A DNA stretch of 64,000 nucleotides from Paludibacter sp. 47-17 (GCA_001898935.1 MKVT01000001.1:62001-126000), one strand, 5' to 3'. Positions 37,164 to 46,282 are shown, counted from the first letter of the stretch. Numbers and translations: made by a program. The notes: a model not told the origin generated them from the letters alone.

Positions 37164-38312
37164 CTAATTCCAGAATTTTGAAACCGTTTTTTTCACCCTT
37201 AACTCAATGTTTTTACTAAAACCGCTAATTATATGCCGTACTCTGTTTTCCTTGTCGACGATTAAAAAAGTAGGGTAACCTATATTCAGGTAGCCGAAAA
37301 TTTCAATTCTCTTTTCTTGTTTCGCGGACGAATTGTAAACCAGATTTGGTTTTATATTCTTTCGTTGCACATACCGAATCAAACTTTCTTTATCATCAAC
37401 CGGATAAAACACAACAAATTCAATGGAATCCGTCTTATTGTATTCGTCGTACATTTTTTCGATATAAGGTATTGCTTCCTGACAAGGACCGCAATGTATC
37501 ATTGATAAATAAATAATTTTATACTTTTCTGAATTGTTTAATGAGTAGTTGTTTCCTTGCAAATCGGAGAGTTCCCAATCGGGTAAAATGTCGTTTTCTT
37601 TTACGACAGCTTTTACGGGCGTTGTCTGCCGTGAAGATTTACTTAATTCAGAATAGTTTAGTACCGTGGAGTAGTTGAAATGACTATAGCTGTATTCCTC
37701 AATAAAGGGTTGAAAGGTGTTGGTTGTTATTCGCAACATTACCGGAAAAAGGGTTTTCTTAGCGATATACAGCGAATTGGTAAGTCCGTTATGGATGGTT
37801 TTAAAGTGATAACAAACCGACTTGTTCAGTAGCGTATCTGTTAATTGTACTGTTTTGGGGTCTTTAAGAATGGCTATACAATCGGTTAATTGTCCTTTTG
37901 CAGTTAATTCCAGCTCCTCCGGTTTCAGCTCCCGAATTCCTTTTTCGATATACCGATTTTGTTTTGGGCTCACCATCGCCGTAAGTAGCTTGCCATTTTT
38001 ATACACTTTTGTTGTTTTCTGAGGCAATTTGAAATAAGGGTGAATTAAACTGTCGGTAGCAACAAAATCATACCCCCACACACTATCTTCTGTGTTTTTC
38101 CGAAACGAGGCCGAACCATAGCTATTGATGAAAAGGGTATCCTTCGAGAATTCGGTTTTTGTTGAATTTCCCTGAATTATTAATTTATTGACAGTATAAT
38201 TTACCACTTTATCATTTTCCAGTTTTCTGAGAATTTTCACTTTCAGATGTTCAGAAGCGTGAAGATGACTAAAATTGACAAAGAGCAGAAGAAAAAAGCT
38301 TATTCGTTGCAT
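37164..38312 (-). CDS. TlpA-like thiol-disulfide protein
   Basis: About 382 residues from the ATG at 38312 (MQRISFFLLLFVNFSHLHA), chosen because the longer start at 38345 overlaps the upstream gene and has no signal peptide. The N-terminal 230 residues are beta-rich and unfamiliar. The thioredoxin fold (about 245-382) carries IIYLSMIHCGPCQEAIPYIE with the CxxC at about 274/277, and a cis-Pro segment NIGYPTFLIVDKE. The start lies 1 base after the stop of the transglutaminase-like gene, a sign of tight translational coupling. Confidence 0.85.
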   Translation of the reverse strand: MQRISFFLLLFVNFSHLHASEHLKVKILRKLENDKVVNYTVNKLIIQGNSTKTEFSKDTLFINSYGSASFRKNTEDSVWGYDFVATDSLIHPYFKLPQKTTKVYKNGKLLTAMVSPKQNRYIEKGIRELKPEELELTAKGQLTDCIAILKDPKTVQLTDTLLNKSVCYHFKTIHNGLTNSLYIAKKTLFPVMLRITTNTFQPFIEEYSYSHFNYSTVLNYSELSKSSRQTTPVKAVVKENDILPDWELSDLQGNNYSLNNSEKYKIIYLSMIHCGPCQEAIPYIEKMYDEYNKTDSIEFVVFYPVDDKESLIRYVQRKNIKPNLVYNSSAKQEKRIEIFGYLNIGYPTFLIVDKENRVRHIISGFSKNIELRVKKTVSKFWN

Positions 38313-38313
38313 A

Positions 38314-39201
38314 TTATCTTTTTTCAGGTTTTTTATAGAAGTCATTCAACGAATGCGTGTAATAACTATAATCAATTTTATACCGTCGTTGGAAAATGCG
38401 TGGTTCTTTTCGTCCCACCGGAACCAATGTTAATTTAGTCATTCCGTTTATAGTGATGAACTTGCCCGAACTCATCGTTTTCTGGTCGAATAAAACATCG
38501 AAATAATACAAATACTTCCCAATCCAGTTGATATAATTTTCGGCGTCCTCTCTGCTAAGTTCACCTTGTTTATTGATCAGCTTCAAATTGGTGTTCTTAT
38601 TGAAAATTTCTTTTTGAAATTCCACTCCATTTAAAGGCTTTCCGTTCAAAACAGGAAGAATGTTAAACTGAGGGTCGATAAAAATCCACTTTCCCAGTTC
38701 AGTTGAATAAACTTCGGTAACAACATGTCCTGCACCACGCATCACTTTTTCAACATCCCGGGTTTTAAGCCCTAAAGTTCTGGCAGGAATGCCGATACTA
38801 TTGAGAGCTGCTGTTGCAACAATTCCATATTCTACACAGCGGAATTGTTTCCCTTCACGAGCCTCTTTCAAGATGGTCAACGCATCTTGTTTAGTCGGAT
38901 TGTTACTGCCGTTGTGCTCCCATTGCTTACTCGTCCAGTCCAGTACCGCCTTTATTTTGTCCAGCTCGCTTTTTTCCTCCTTTACTAAAACGTCAATTTC
39001 GTACTGCTTTCTTAATTCGCTCAAATAGTCGTTTGCCAAGGTATCCGCGTAATAAAACTGATAAAGCGGATTTGGTGTTTCTTGCGAAAAGGAAATTTCT
39101 TTTAAATTCGAGGACGGACTCACATTAATGAGTTGATAAAACGAACTACAGCTGCAAAGCAAGGTGCTGCTGATAATAAATAACGAGATTTTTGTTTTCA
39201 T
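38314..39201 (-). CDS. Transglutaminase-like (papain-fold) lipoprotein
   Basis: 295 residues with lipobox TLLCSCSS near residue 18. The transglutaminase-like core has the expected triad: Cys about 122 in FRCVEYG, His about 159 in GAGHVVTEVY, Asp about 176 in FIDPQFN. This core is used by cysteine proteases, peptide N-glycanases and some amidases, and the substrate is unknown. It is the first gene of a three-gene run with two thioredoxin-fold proteins. A catalytic Cys in the oxidising periplasm would benefit from such partners. A TAnnTTTG lies 61 bases upstream. Confidence 0.85.
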   Translation of the reverse strand: MKTKISLFIISSTLLCSCSSFYQLINVSPSSNLKEISFSQETPNPLYQFYYADTLANDYLSELRKQYEIDVLVKEEKSELDKIKAVLDWTSKQWEHNGSNNPTKQDALTILKEAREGKQFRCVEYGIVATAALNSIGIPARTLGLKTRDVEKVMRGAGHVVTEVYSTELGKWIFIDPQFNILPVLNGKPLNGVEFQKEIFNKNTNLKLINKQGELSREDAENYINWIGKYLYYFDVLFDQKTMSSGKFITINGMTKLTLVPVGRKEPRIFQRRYKIDYSYYTHSLNDFYKKPEKR

Positions 39202-39262
39202 ATATTAAAAAAGTTAATTTCTATTTGATCTGGTTACCGGCATCATTTCCTTCTTTAGCGCG

Positions 39263-39270
39263 CAAATATA
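39263..39270 (-). promoter_or_regulatory. -7 promoter element for the transglutaminase/TlpA operon
   Basis: TATATTTG on the minus strand, a perfect TAnnTTTG, giving a leader of roughly 55 bases before the ATG at 39201. The rest of 39271-39481 is AT-rich with nothing I can support. Confidence 0.55.
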
Positions 39271-39481
39271 GGGAATATGGCGTGATTTTCAACGCAAACA
39301 CGCTTTATTTTTTTATATAAGTTATGACGACCTGATGTAAAAGTGAGTGAAGAGATGCAAAAATACAAATATTTTTGGTTAAACAAAGCGTTGGGTGTAT
39401 ATATTTTTTCAAAGGGTGAACTTGACATATAATCCATAAAAGCCTCCATTCGTGATATTTAAAAGGCATAACAATCAAAGA

Positions 39482-39766
39482 TTATTTTTTTAAATTATTT
39501 TTCTTACAAAAGACATTGCAAAATTCTTCAATACGTTTATATATTATCAATGATTTGTTATATTGAAAGTTCATACAAAAAGGTTGAATCCCCTCCTTAT
39601 CAGAGTATTTCATAATAACATGGCAGTTGTAGGTTAAGTTGCCATCTGTAATTTCTAATGGTCTAAGGTTATGTTCTTTATAGATCTCATATAATTGCTT
39701 TATAAAAGAGTTTTCGAGTTTATCTCTTTTTATAATACAACGACCATGTTGATCGAAGAATAACAC
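39482..39766 (-). CDS. Hypothetical protein, probably the C-terminal remnant of a larger gene
   Basis: 94 residues from a GTG at 39766. The same frame stays open upstream, across the junction with the transposase remnant (IIEGFDYCYKPYQNGEIWNK precedes the GTG). Lys-, Asn- and Ile-rich; no family recognised. The upstream-open frame and the abrupt end of the transposase next to it suggest that the N-terminus was lost when the IS-flanking DNA rearranged. Could equally be a chance ORF in AT-rich DNA. Confidence 0.4.
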   Translation of the reverse strand: MLFFDQHGRCIIKRDKLENSFIKQLYEIYKEHNLRPLEITDGNLTYNCHVIMKYSDKEGIQPFCMNFQYNKSLIIYKRIEEFCNVFCKKNNLKK

Positions 39767-39818
39767 CTTGTTCCATATTTCCCCGTTTTGGTATGGTTTG
39801 TAACAGTAATCAAATCCT

Positions 39819-40166
39819 TCAATAATAGTTAAGGGGTATAGGTGATATCTCCATCGCCCAAACCCGGTTGGGGTGGTCTACTGTCAACCTACGTAGCAAG
39901 TAGGGATAAATGGCATGTCCTTCACCCTTGTGAGGTTTACTCGTGTTGGGACGAGGACCAATGCCATACAAATCCATCTTGCGGTATAACCGCCGGATGC
40001 GCTTCGGGTTCACCTTATAGCCCAGGCCACGCAAGTGATTAGTCATACGGGGTACACCGTAAAATGGGGTATCCATGTGTTGTTTGTCGATCTGCTTCAT
40101 CAGTTCCTCATAATAAGAACCACCTTCAAGAGGAGAATAGTAGAAGCTGCTGCAGGCAACATTCAA
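39819..40166 (-). pseudogene. IS3-family OrfB transposase, N-terminal fragment
   Basis: 115 residues of a protein normally about 280. MNVACSSFYYSPLEGG and YGVPRMTNHLRGLGYKVNPKRIRRLYRKMDLYGI-type text is the HTH_21 region. It ends at DHPNRVWAMEISPIPLNYY, just where the rve integrase domain begins (intact proteins read VWATDITYIPL). All DDE residues are missing, so it cannot transpose. Confidence 0.88.
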
Positions 40167-40412
40167 CAGTTCACGCTGGCGTGAAACGCTTAAACGGTGG
40201 GTCTGTCAATCTTGCACATCCGATCTTTTTTAGCTATTTCCCCAATACTTCTTTAAGAAGTTAGCCTCCAGTTGAAGTTGCCCTACTTTCTTGAAGGACT
40301 TCTAAAACTACCTTCGTTTTAAAGCCTGAACTGTAAGTGGTGCGTTTCTTCATGACAACCAAATTAATATTATTATTTAATCATATTTGTTGTCCAAAAT
40401 TGGGGGTAATTA
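39822..40412 (-). mobile_element. Decayed IS3-family (IS150-like) insertion sequence
   Basis: The left end keeps a typical IS3-type terminal repeat on the minus strand (ACCCCCAATTTTGGACAAC, about 40407-40389). Next comes the OrfA start MKKRTTYSSGFKTKVVLEVL (from 40352). Then an internal deletion joins it to the OrfA tail (QLQLEANFLKK, another frame) and OrfB. The OrfB frame stops before its DDE core, and no right-end repeat was found. It begins 11 bases from the end of the small membrane protein gene. Confidence 0.8.
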
Positions 40413-40422
40413 TAATAAAATT

Positions 40423-40839
40423 TTATTCTGTCTGTTTTCTATGCTTTTGTTTATTTGTAACCTTTGAAAAAGGACTTATTAAATAAAGCAACCACCCAAA
40501 AGCAAATAAAATAAGCCACAATGGAATACTTTCCAATAAACATTCAATCACTGCATCACATTTCCACATTATCCATGCCGTAATTGATTTTATTGTCAAT
40601 ATCACATAAAAAACGTATAAAAGAAAGAAAGCGTACCAACCAATTTTGTTATTAAAGATTGTTTGATAGATTAATATGATAGTCGGTATTATCCAAACCC
40701 AAACAAATGGTATTCCAATCGAACTATCACCTTTTATACCTCTATTGAGAACTATCAAAAGATTATAAACCAACAATAATGTAAAATAAAATATTCGTTG
40801 GACTGATTTATTAGCAATAAATTTTAAAATTTTATTCAT
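40423..40839 (-). CDS. Small multi-pass membrane protein, candidate immunity protein
   Basis: 138 residues with four likely membrane segments (about 15-34, 43-60, 66-88 and 103-122) and a Lys-rich C-terminus (KVTNKQKHRKQTE). No family recognised. The ATG lies 3 bases after the stop of the RHS fragment, the position and spacing typical of the immunity gene of a polymorphic toxin. Membrane-embedded immunity would fit an effector acting at or near the membrane. The role is inferred from position only. Strongly AT-rich. Confidence 0.6.
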   Translation of the reverse strand: MNKILKFIANKSVQRIFYFTLLLVYNLLIVLNRGIKGDSSIGIPFVWVWIIPTIILIYQTIFNNKIGWYAFFLLYVFYVILTIKSITAWIMWKCDAVIECLLESIPLWLILFAFGWLLYLISPFSKVTNKQKHRKQTE

Positions 40840-40842
40840 ACT

Positions 40843-42426
40843 CTAAAAACCTGTAAAATTCCAACGTCTAACCTCAATATTTTTGGCATTACTATAATTG
40901 CTTGTGGTTGTTCTTTTCGTATTGTTAAAATAAACATTTGCATTTACATCAATCCAGCCTCTTTCGATTGGTTTACCAGTGTAAAAAGAAGAATTAGGGT
41001 CTCCTGCACCCAATATACTACTTGAACCCGGTACTCCGTTTAAAATGCCCGAATTTCCTTGTGCAATAGATATGCCATTTACAAAATCCGTATTGCCAAT
41101 ATAAAAACCTGCTGTTACTACTTGTATGTGTGTTCCTACATCATTATTGTTTCTGTTTACTATTATATCTGCACCTCTTACCCTTGAAATATCAGAAGAA
41201 ACAGTATTGTTGTTATTTTGCAAATCTCTTGCTCCTGTTGTTGCCAATACATCATTTTTAAATGTTGCAATATCAGTATAATTATCAGAACGAGCATCGT
41301 ATGTTCCACTGTCGTTAGTAATGGCTACAGGTAAACCATTTGTACTTGCAAAGTCAATGAGTAAAGATAACGCAAAATCTTCGCAGGTAAATCTACTGCC
41401 ATCTTGTTCATATTGAGCTGTTTGATTGGATACAAAACTGCTAAATTTGTTAATGTAGTCATCATTCCATTGATTAGTTATCTCCCAAGCCACTCTGCCA
41501 TCAGGGTCGATGAAGTTTACTGAGTTATTCCCGCACCATGCATAAGGACTAGTGCTGTAATACTTTTCCGCCAGTGGGTCGATGGTTGTGGTTCTCATAA
41601 TAGCGGGATAAAACCAACGGGCTTCAGAGTCGTACTCGTCGAGGCCATGCATTTCCACCAACTCTTTGCCGTTGTATTTACGGTGTTGTGTGTCTGAATA
41701 ATCACTCTCCGCACTTTCCCAAGGCAATCCGCTAGGGTAGTATTGGGTGCGTTGTACGGTGGTTGATGGATATGTGTGCCCATCACGTGTATAACTTCCC
41801 AGCCACACTTCCCGGTTGTTTCCTAAATGGTCGCGACGATAATCATTGTGATATAGACTCGTGTTACTCAAACTGTATCCACTTATGTATCCCTCGCTGG
41901 AATGTATTTTGTCTATCTGGTATTCGTAAATGCGTTGATTATTTACAAAACCACTGCTATACGAAGAGTACTCAACATTATCAACATATGCAATTCCTTC
42001 AACCATTGCGTCTTCATCATAACTTTCAGATATGATCTGTCCTGGATTTAGGGGTTGGGGTAATTGGTAATTGATTGTTTTATAGATCATTGCTAGCTTT
42101 CGACCACTGGCGTCGTAGGTGTTTTTTATCTGATTTCCGTTATAGAAAAATTCAAGAGCGTCTGGATTCTCGTTATCCCGATATTGTGTAAGTCCAAGTA
42201 TATTTCCCATTGTATCATATGCAACCCTTTCTCCTTTGTATGTTCCTGCATCAAGGCCTGCGTTGGTGGCTACTTCTAGTCGATTTAAATTATCGTAGTG
42301 AAACCAATAATAATTTAATGCACCCTTGTAAGTCCATTCATAGGCTGAGATATTTCCATTGAAATTCGCATTGTTGCCGGCAAGTGAAGTTGTTGAGTTT
42401 ATCGGCTGCCAAAGGGAGTAACACAT
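40843..42426 (-). CDS. RHS C-terminal fragment with a putative papain/NlpC-like toxin tip
   Basis: 527 residues. The N-terminal part (about 1-255) is RHS/YD-repeat text (WFHYDNLNRLEVA, AYDTMGNILGL, DHLGNNREVW). The RHS-associated core follows (about 260-310): GLDEYDSEARWFYPAIMRTT, IDPLAEKYYSTSPYAWCGNN and FIDPDGR. The last about 215 residues form the variable tip. Cys about 348 in FTCEDFALSLL and His about 433 in GTHIQVV, with GADIIV between them, suggest a papain/NlpC-P60-like hydrolase. There is no signal peptide and far fewer repeats than a full RHS protein, so this is a displaced C-terminal part. It starts 70 bases from the GH5 stop. Toxin activity is not shown; the fold guess is moderate. 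Confidence 0.72.
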   Translation of the reverse strand: MCYSLWQPINSTTSLAGNNANFNGNISAYEWTYKGALNYYWFHYDNLNRLEVATNAGLDAGTYKGERVAYDTMGNILGLTQYRDNENPDALEFFYNGNQIKNTYDASGRKLAMIYKTINYQLPQPLNPGQIISESYDEDAMVEGIAYVDNVEYSSYSSGFVNNQRIYEYQIDKIHSSEGYISGYSLSNTSLYHNDYRRDHLGNNREVWLGSYTRDGHTYPSTTVQRTQYYPSGLPWESAESDYSDTQHRKYNGKELVEMHGLDEYDSEARWFYPAIMRTTTIDPLAEKYYSTSPYAWCGNNSVNFIDPDGRVAWEITNQWNDDYINKFSSFVSNQTAQYEQDGSRFTCEDFALSLLIDFASTNGLPVAITNDSGTYDARSDNYTDIATFKNDVLATTGARDLQNNNNTVSSDISRVRGADIIVNRNNNDVGTHIQVVTAGFYIGNTDFVNGISIAQGNSGILNGVPGSSSILGAGDPNSSFYTGKPIERGWIDVNANVYFNNTKRTTTSNYSNAKNIEVRRWNFTGF

Positions 42427-42495
42427 CGTTCTTATTTTTTGAGGGATTCTGCCAATGTTTGTAGGAGTCTTCTGTGCGGATGAAAAGCAGGTGGT

Positions 42496-44187
42496 TTATT
42501 CCGTCATCAATGCCTTTACTGTCTGCCGGTCGAAGATAGCGCCTGTGGTGCGGTTGAAGAGTGCAAAACTGTTGTTGCCAAGATGGCCGTTGTCCCAGTA
42601 CACGGGAATGAGGCCGGCTTTGCGGGCTTCGCGGGTGACGTATTCGAGGTAGTAGGCGCGCGATTGGAGGTGCCAGGTGAGAGCGTCGCCCCCGATGGAC
42701 GAACGGCGCATGGCTCCGTATTCTCCCAGGATTACGGGATAACCTTTGTCGACAAAAGCAGTTTTCATTTTGCCGAACTGTTCTTTCACGTAGGCTTCCT
42801 GTCCCCATCCGGCTACTTTGCCGTATTGTTTGTAGGGTTCGCCCCACAACGATACGGCGGAGGGTTCGGTACTGAGGGTGAACTCGTAGGGATCGTAATA
42901 GTGCACTTCGACCATCATACGTCCCGAGGTAGGGTCGGCAGGTACTTTCAGATGGTTCACAGCCAGGTCGATATTGGTATTGTAGGCCTGAACGATGAGG
43001 TTGCGGTAGGTGTTGCGTCCGCCGGTGGAGCGTACGGCATTCACAAAGGTCTGGTTGTAGGACATTTGCACGGTGAGGTGTTCCTGGGTGGGTTGTCCGT
43101 AGTCGGCGTGCACCTCGTTGGTGCCGGCAAAGAGCAGGTGTTCGTCGTAGTCGCGGAAGTATACTGCTATCTGTTCCCACAAGGCCCGTTGTTTGGCGTT
43201 CACCTCGGTCTGTTTGGCATAGGTCGGGTTGTTTTCGAGCCATCCGCCGTCCCAATGGATATTGACAATTACGTACATATCGTTTTTGTAGCAGTAATCC
43301 ACCACTTCTTTTACCCTTCGCAACCAGCTTTCTTTGATGCGGTGCGTGCTACGGTCGTCGATATAACTGTCCCACGCGCAGGGAAGTCGCACCGTGGTAA
43401 AGCCGGCCGCTTTCACCGAATCGATGAGGGTTTGCGTCGTGGGAGGGTTGCCCCAGCCGGTTTCGTTACCGGGCACCTCGAGCGTATTGCCCAGGTTCCA
43501 GCCTATTTTCATCTTAGCTGCCAGCTGTACGGCATCACTGCCCATGCCGGTGGCGTCGGCCGGGATGGTGGTAGCAGCAGCTTTTTGTACCACCTGCACG
43601 CTATCGCGTAAGTTACCCGAGGCGAAAATCAGCTTCCCGGTTCTCGAAAGCGAAAAGCTATTGGCCGAAATGCTGAAAACCAGATTTGGTCCCGCACTGT
43701 TTCTGAGATTGATCCAGTCGGGGTTGGAAACCAGGCTGACCGGCAGTGCCGAAACCGCGGTGACGGTTATTTCGGTGGCTTCGTGGGTAAGGTCGAAGCT
43801 CTTCGGACTCACCGTCAGCGAATGGGCGGGAGCCTGACTCAGTCGTACTTTTTTTGACAAGCTTCCGGCAGTAACGGTAAGTTCGGCCTGACGAACGGTG
43901 GAACCTGCATTGGCAGTGGCTTCGACTGTTAATTGATGAGTCCCGGCCACTCCTTCCGGAGGCGTTACAGTGATCCAGGTTTCGGATGCAGTCACTTTCC
44001 AGTCGATATTCGATTTAATAGCCAGCCGGGTTGAGCCTGCCTCGTTGGAAAACTCGAGAGCATCTTTGGCCACTATCAGTTCGGGCGTGATTTCCGGAAC
44101 GGGATCGCAGGCACTGGCCGCGGAGGCAATAAAAGAAAGGAGCACGAGGTAAAAGGTGCAGCTGAGGATCTTGTTGAATGAGGTCAT
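42496..44187 (-). CDS. GH5 endo-glucanase/xyloglucanase lipoprotein with BACON domains
   Basis: About 563 residues from the ATG at 44187 (MTSFNKILSCTFYLVLLSFI); the start at 44256 lacks a signal peptide. After ASACDPVPEI (probable lipid Cys) come two BACON-type Ig-like domains (about 35-205; SNIDWKVTASETWITVTPPE is typical). The GH5 barrel follows (about 215-563): KMKIGWNLGNTLEVPG, acid/base Glu about 358 in GTNEVH and nucleophile Glu about 489 in LGEYGAMRR. The WNLGNTLE opening and BACON domain resemble the GH5 subfamily 4 endo-xyloglucanase of the Bacteroides ovatus xyloglucan PUL. It cuts the glucan backbone at the cell surface. Last gene of the second PUL operon. Confidence 0.9.
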   Translation of the reverse strand: MTSFNKILSCTFYLVLLSFIASAASACDPVPEITPELIVAKDALEFSNEAGSTRLAIKSNIDWKVTASETWITVTPPEGVAGTHQLTVEATANAGSTVRQAELTVTAGSLSKKVRLSQAPAHSLTVSPKSFDLTHEATEITVTAVSALPVSLVSNPDWINLRNSAGPNLVFSISANSFSLSRTGKLIFASGNLRDSVQVVQKAAATTIPADATGMGSDAVQLAAKMKIGWNLGNTLEVPGNETGWGNPPTTQTLIDSVKAAGFTTVRLPCAWDSYIDDRSTHRIKESWLRRVKEVVDYCYKNDMYVIVNIHWDGGWLENNPTYAKQTEVNAKQRALWEQIAVYFRDYDEHLLFAGTNEVHADYGQPTQEHLTVQMSYNQTFVNAVRSTGGRNTYRNLIVQAYNTNIDLAVNHLKVPADPTSGRMMVEVHYYDPYEFTLSTEPSAVSLWGEPYKQYGKVAGWGQEAYVKEQFGKMKTAFVDKGYPVILGEYGAMRRSSIGGDALTWHLQSRAYYLEYVTREARKAGLIPVYWDNGHLGNNSFALFNRTTGAIFDRQTVKALMTE

Positions 44188-44262
44188 ACGCTTTAAAAAA
44201 ACAATTACCACGCCGGCCCGAGAAGCGAGCCGGCATAGTAATCTTCTGTGAATCAAACGAGC

Positions 44263-46260
44263 TTATTTTTTAACATAGTGGAAAATCAGTAATTCATCCT
44301 TGGTATCGCCTCCGGCAACGGCATTGGCAACAACTCCGAGCCAGAAGCCGTTCGTATCGATGTTCGACAAGCTGCTGCCGCCGTGAGGTACGAAGATCCA
44401 TTCGTTGAGCTCCAGTGCTTTGGTCCAGTTGGCTCCCTTCGGATTGTCCTTGTTGAGCCAGCCCCCGGCACTTCCCGTGTAATCGGTCAGCGGGAATTCG
44501 AATTTCATCGACGGTTTGTCGGGATCGATCACCACTTTTCCGGTGATTGTTTTACCCGTTTCGGCAACTGCGCCTCCGGCATCGTACACATCTTGTTTCA
44601 AGGTGACTTTAATTCCGGCGCCATCGGCTTCGAATTTCAGCGTAGCGCTTTCGGCTATGGCCTGGGTTTTCTCGTTCCACACCCAGCCGTTGCTGGTAAA
44701 GTCGGTGCCGAAGGTAGAAGCCGAGGTCCATCCGCCGGTGAAGTCGAAGTTGATCCAGTCGATAAACCAGTTTACATCCGGTGTAAAGGTTTTCCCCACC
44801 AGGGCTTTTTTCCATGCGGCCATCGGGTCGGCAGGCGCCGAACCCGACTGCGGAATGAGTTTGTATACCATGTATTCGGGTTTCACCGGGTCGCGACGTC
44901 CCACCCACATGCCGGTAACCTTGCCGGCGGCATCTTTCTCGATGGAGGTGATGCGCCATTGGTTGGCGTCGGTGGTAGCGAACGTCACCCATCCTCCGCT
45001 GATTACAAAGTCCGGTTTGAAACCATCGAAGGTATAGACGCCTTTTTCGTCGAGGGTATAAGTTCCTTTTTCGGTCGTGCCGTCGGGAGCTACATAGGTG
45101 GCGCTATTATCGTCGGAATTCAGTGTAAGCGAGAAGTTGGCGTATCCGGCGGCAGCGGCGGCATTAAAGCCGGTCCAGTCGGCATAGGTTTCAGGCGAAG
45201 TCCACGAAGCATTCATGAGCGATCCGTCGAGGTTGGCCCAGTTGAACGGAGTTTGAGGCGACAGCACCCATTTGATGGTTTTCGAAACCGTTTGCGACAC
45301 ATCGTCCTGCCATCCTTCGGGCAGTTGAGGTTCAGGTTCGACGGTTTCGCCGGGAGTCCAGTTGTCGCGGTAATCCTTCGAGATATAGTTGTACACCAGC
45401 AAACAAGCCCCTTCGCCCGAAAGCGCCGGGTCGCGCAATACGGCCAGTTGCATGGTATTTTCGGTGAGCGACATAATCCGGATATCGCCCCAGTCGATCA
45501 CCACTCCGTCGCGGTTGCTGTCGTGCAGTGGCGTCGCGCCCTGAATTCGCATGGTGTGGTTCTCGGTATCGATCATGTAATTACCGTTTTCGATGCCGCG
45601 GCTGGCGATGGTTTTATGATCCACTTTTACAAAAGCGCCCCCTTTCAGGCTGAAGGTCATGGTTCCGAAATCGGCTGCGGTCATGAGCCACGAATTGCCT
45701 TTGTAGTCGGGTTGCCAGTTCCATACATCGCCTTCCACCGTTTTACCTTCGGTTACGGTGGCCCAGCTGTCGTCGGTTCCGTAAAAGTAAAGCGGCCCCA
45801 GGAAGTAGCGGCTCAGGGCCTTCTCGTCGAGGTCGAGGTACCAGGTTTTTTCCTGTCCGGCTCCTCCGGCCAGCTTACTCCACAGCGGATCGCTGATGAA
45901 GTCGGCATACATATCTTCCACTTCAAACCGTACGTCCTCGCCGTACACGATTCCGCCGCGGGTCATCACGCCGAAGCGCACGGTATAGGTTCCGGCGAAG
46001 GGTATCTTGAGTGTAACCACCTGATCCTGGCTGCTTCCCTGCGGGTGGACCCAGTGAGGAGTATATTTCGGGTCCATCAGGCTTTTGAGGTACACGATAT
46101 TCGGATTGTTGGCATCGTGTTCGATTTTAAAAGCAATGCCTTCCACGAGCTCTTCCGGTTTCACGTCCACCGTACCCAACATGAAATCGTCGGGGCTACA
46201 GGCGGTGAACAATATTGCCAGAACCGGCAACAGGGTGAATAATTTTATGATCTTGTTCAT
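44263..46260 (-). CDS. Surface glycan-binding lipoprotein (SGBP) of the xyloglucan-type PUL
   Basis: 665 residues. Lipobox ILFTAC (Cys about 21) is followed by SPDDFMLG, a surface-export signal. The first domain (about 30-120) is PKD/Ig-like (GTYTVRFGVMTRGGIVYG). The rest is a run of beta-rich, Trp-dense segments (WYLDLDEKALSRYFLGPLYF, DVWNWQPDYKGNSW, WVLSPQTPFNWANLDG, WFIDWINFDFTGGW), as in binding proteins downstream of SusD. No hydrolase motif is present. It should hold polysaccharide at the surface for the GH5. Its start is 22 bases after SusD and its stop 75 bases before GH5. Confidence 0.8.
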   Translation of the reverse strand: MNKIIKLFTLLPVLAILFTACSPDDFMLGTVDVKPEELVEGIAFKIEHDANNPNIVYLKSLMDPKYTPHWVHPQGSSQDQVVTLKIPFAGTYTVRFGVMTRGGIVYGEDVRFEVEDMYADFISDPLWSKLAGGAGQEKTWYLDLDEKALSRYFLGPLYFYGTDDSWATVTEGKTVEGDVWNWQPDYKGNSWLMTAADFGTMTFSLKGGAFVKVDHKTIASRGIENGNYMIDTENHTMRIQGATPLHDSNRDGVVIDWGDIRIMSLTENTMQLAVLRDPALSGEGACLLVYNYISKDYRDNWTPGETVEPEPQLPEGWQDDVSQTVSKTIKWVLSPQTPFNWANLDGSLMNASWTSPETYADWTGFNAAAAAGYANFSLTLNSDDNSATYVAPDGTTEKGTYTLDEKGVYTFDGFKPDFVISGGWVTFATTDANQWRITSIEKDAAGKVTGMWVGRRDPVKPEYMVYKLIPQSGSAPADPMAAWKKALVGKTFTPDVNWFIDWINFDFTGGWTSASTFGTDFTSNGWVWNEKTQAIAESATLKFEADGAGIKVTLKQDVYDAGGAVAETGKTITGKVVIDPDKPSMKFEFPLTDYTGSAGGWLNKDNPKGANWTKALELNEWIFVPHGGSSLSNIDTNGFWLGVVANAVAGGDTKDELLIFHYVKK

Positions 46261-46282
46261 ATTCTGTACGTTGTTAAAAAGG

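Noticed and set aside
39255-39449. A 64-codon minus-strand frame
   Set aside because: Overlaps the promoter of the transglutaminase operon, no motif, no plausible start context.
42338-43255. A 305-codon minus-strand frame overlapping the GH5 gene
   Set aside because: Arg-rich out-of-frame text inside the GH5, whose own frame has catalytic motifs.
44383-46242. A 619-codon plus-strand open frame opposite the SGBP gene
   Set aside because: Antisense shadow of a lipoprotein gene with an operon position, lipobox and Trp-rich domains; the plus-strand product shows no recognisable family.
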